Shown piece after piece: positions 63,147-64,000 of a stretch of 64,000 bases of DNA (within the stretch, counting starts at the first letter, position 1; every line of letters starts with the position of its first letter). The notes under the pieces are model-generated. The model saw nothing but the letters and a program-made list of their open reading frames with translations. It was not told where the DNA came from and made no database searches. Both the position numbers and the translations under genes were made by a program. The DNA comes from Variovorax dokdonensis (GTDB taxonomy: Bacteria; Pseudomonadota; Gammaproteobacteria; Burkholderiales; Burkholderiaceae_C), in contig NZ_JASZYV010000003.1 of the NCBI RefSeq assembly GCF_030316895.1, positions 930,001-994,000 of the forward strand. The letters are read 5' to 3'.

Positions 63147-64000
63147 GCGCCGACTTCGACGTCATCGTCATTGGCGCGGGTGCAGCCGGGCTCTTCTGCG
63201 CCGCCAGGGCCGGTCAGCGCGGCCTGAAGGTGCTTCTGGTCGACCACAACTCCCGCGTGGCCGAAAAGATCCGAATCTCTGGAGGCGGGCGAGCCAACTT
63301 CACCAATCGCGACCTCGATCCGCGCGCGCCGCAAAGGCACTTCGTCGGCGGCAACCCGCACTTCTGCCGCTCCGCACTGGCCCGCTTCACGCCCCAGCAT
63401 TTCATCGACTTGGTGGAGCGCCACGGCATCGCCTGGCACGAAAAGCACAAGGGCCAGTTGTTCTGCGACGGACCTTCGCAGCAGTTGATCGACATGCTGA
63501 TCTCCGAATGCGAGCGCGCCGGCGTGCTGCACTGGCAGCCTTGCAGCGTGCTGGCTGTACGACACGAGGGAGGAGCCTACGTGCTCGACTCCTCGCGCGG
63601 AACTTTGCGTGCGGCCAAGCTCGTGGTCGCGACGGGAGGTTTGTCGATTCCGCAGATCGGTGCGACCGACTTCGGCTTCAGGCTGGGCAAGCAATTCGGC
63701 CTGCGCGTCGTGGAACCGCGCCCGGCTCTGGTGCCACTCACATTTGGCGGCGAGGCCTGGTCGCCCTACGCTGAGCTCGCGGGCCTCGCCCTGCCCGTGA
63801 CCATCTCGACTGGCACAGGCAAGTCGCGGATGAGCTTCAACGAAGACTTGCTCTTCACGCATCGCGGTCTTTCCGGGCCGGCGGTGCTTCAGATTTCTTC
63901 CTATTGGCAGGCCGGCGCTCCTTTGGTCGTCGACTTTGCGCCGGAGGTGGCCATGGAGGAGCGCCTTCGCGAAGCCAAGAACCGATCGCGCAAGCAGGTG
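63143..64000 (+). CDS. HI0933/BaiN-family FAD oxidoreductase (3' end outside window)
   Basis: The visible 286 codons start at TTG 63143, which overlaps the cobA stop, and run open to the right edge. LSADFDVIVIGAGAAGLFCAARAG is an N-terminal FAD Rossmann site; KIRISGGGRANFTNRD is the signature of the HI0933-like family, and KLVVATGGLSIPQIGATDFG follows. FAD-dependent oxidoreductase of uncertain substrate; some relatives reduce bile-acid or flavin-type compounds. Its link to the nitrate genes is positional only. Confidence 0.87.
   Translation, partial: MSADFDVIVIGAGAAGLFCAARAGQRGLKVLLVDHNSRVAEKIRISGGGRANFTNRDLDPRAPQRHFVGGNPHFCRSALARFTPQHFIDLVERHGIAWHEKHKGQLFCDGPSQQLIDMLISECERAGVLHWQPCSVLAVRHEGGAYVLDSSRGTLRAAKLVVATGGLSIPQIGATDFGFRLGKQFGLRVVEPRPALVPLTFGGEAWSPYAELAGLALPVTISTGTGKSRMSFNEDLLFTHRGLSGPAVLQISSYWQAGAPLVVDFAPEVAMEERLREAKNRSRKQV

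Noticed and set aside
1..64000. CRISPR arrays, insertion sequences, integrases, phage or conjugation genes
   Set aside because: No repeat-spacer pattern, transposase motif or terminal repeats were seen, and gene content and codon character are uniform. I cannot rule out very short remnants without a search.

Overview
The window reads as a stretch of chromosome from a high-GC betaproteobacterium of the order Burkholderiales, most likely family Comamonadaceae (Variovorax/Acidovorax-like). The strongest argument is gene order. The minus-strand run rpsO - pnp - quinone oxidoreductase - tpiA - secG - tRNA-Leu - nuoA to nuoN - DUF2818 - NUDIX - DUF1178 is the arrangement I know from that group. The MutL has a metal-binding DMHA endonuclease motif, as expected where MutH is absent. 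No insertion sequence, prophage, integrase or CRISPR array was found. Coding density is very high, and the only gene-free stretch above 300 bases is the nitrate operon control region (52544-52896).

Layout. 1-6708: housekeeping genes, namely the end of an AmiC amidase, a glycine-zipper lipoprotein, DedA, MutL, a lipoprotein hydrolase and MiaA. 6705-11494: a probable export module of ABC ATPase, large FtsX-type permease and AttH/CrtC-like lipocalin, with a small lysine-rich secreted protein on the opposite strand inside it. 11502-12713: chromate transporter ChrA. 12736-17501: a branched-chain amino acid ABC operon (livGFKHM order). 17752-22803: a MarR-controlled EmrAB/NodT-type tripartite drug efflux operon, divergent from an MsbA-like ABC exporter (22882-24690). 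24692-46000: the long minus-strand block with complex I, carrying a tRNA-Leu(GAG) between secG and nuoA and ending upstream with rpsO/pnp. 46112-51187: an aminotransferase, an orphan substrate-binding protein, an Hsp20, a hydrolase and TsaD. 51236 to the end: a nitrate assimilation locus.

The nitrate locus is the most informative part. A NIT-ANTAR antiterminator (NasR type) is followed by a control region with a candidate NtrC site, a consensus sigma-54 -24/-12 promoter, a leader with an ANTAR-type hexaloop hairpin and a strong intrinsic terminator. Then come nrtA, nrtB, a fused double-ATPase nrtCD, a NirB-like FAD oxidoreductase, the NasA nitrate reductase, ybiB and the siroheme gene cobA. 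No siroheme nitrite reductase gene lies in the window. Together these genes take up nitrate, reduce it to nitrite and supply siroheme for the next step, under combined nitrogen-limitation and nitrate control.

The window is mostly conserved biology. The points that stand out are regulatory RNA structures (nas leader, hairpins flanking the tRNA-Leu, pnp leader, a terminator inside the export module), a probable leaderless marR transcript, and a LivF protein whose Walker A lysine is arginine.
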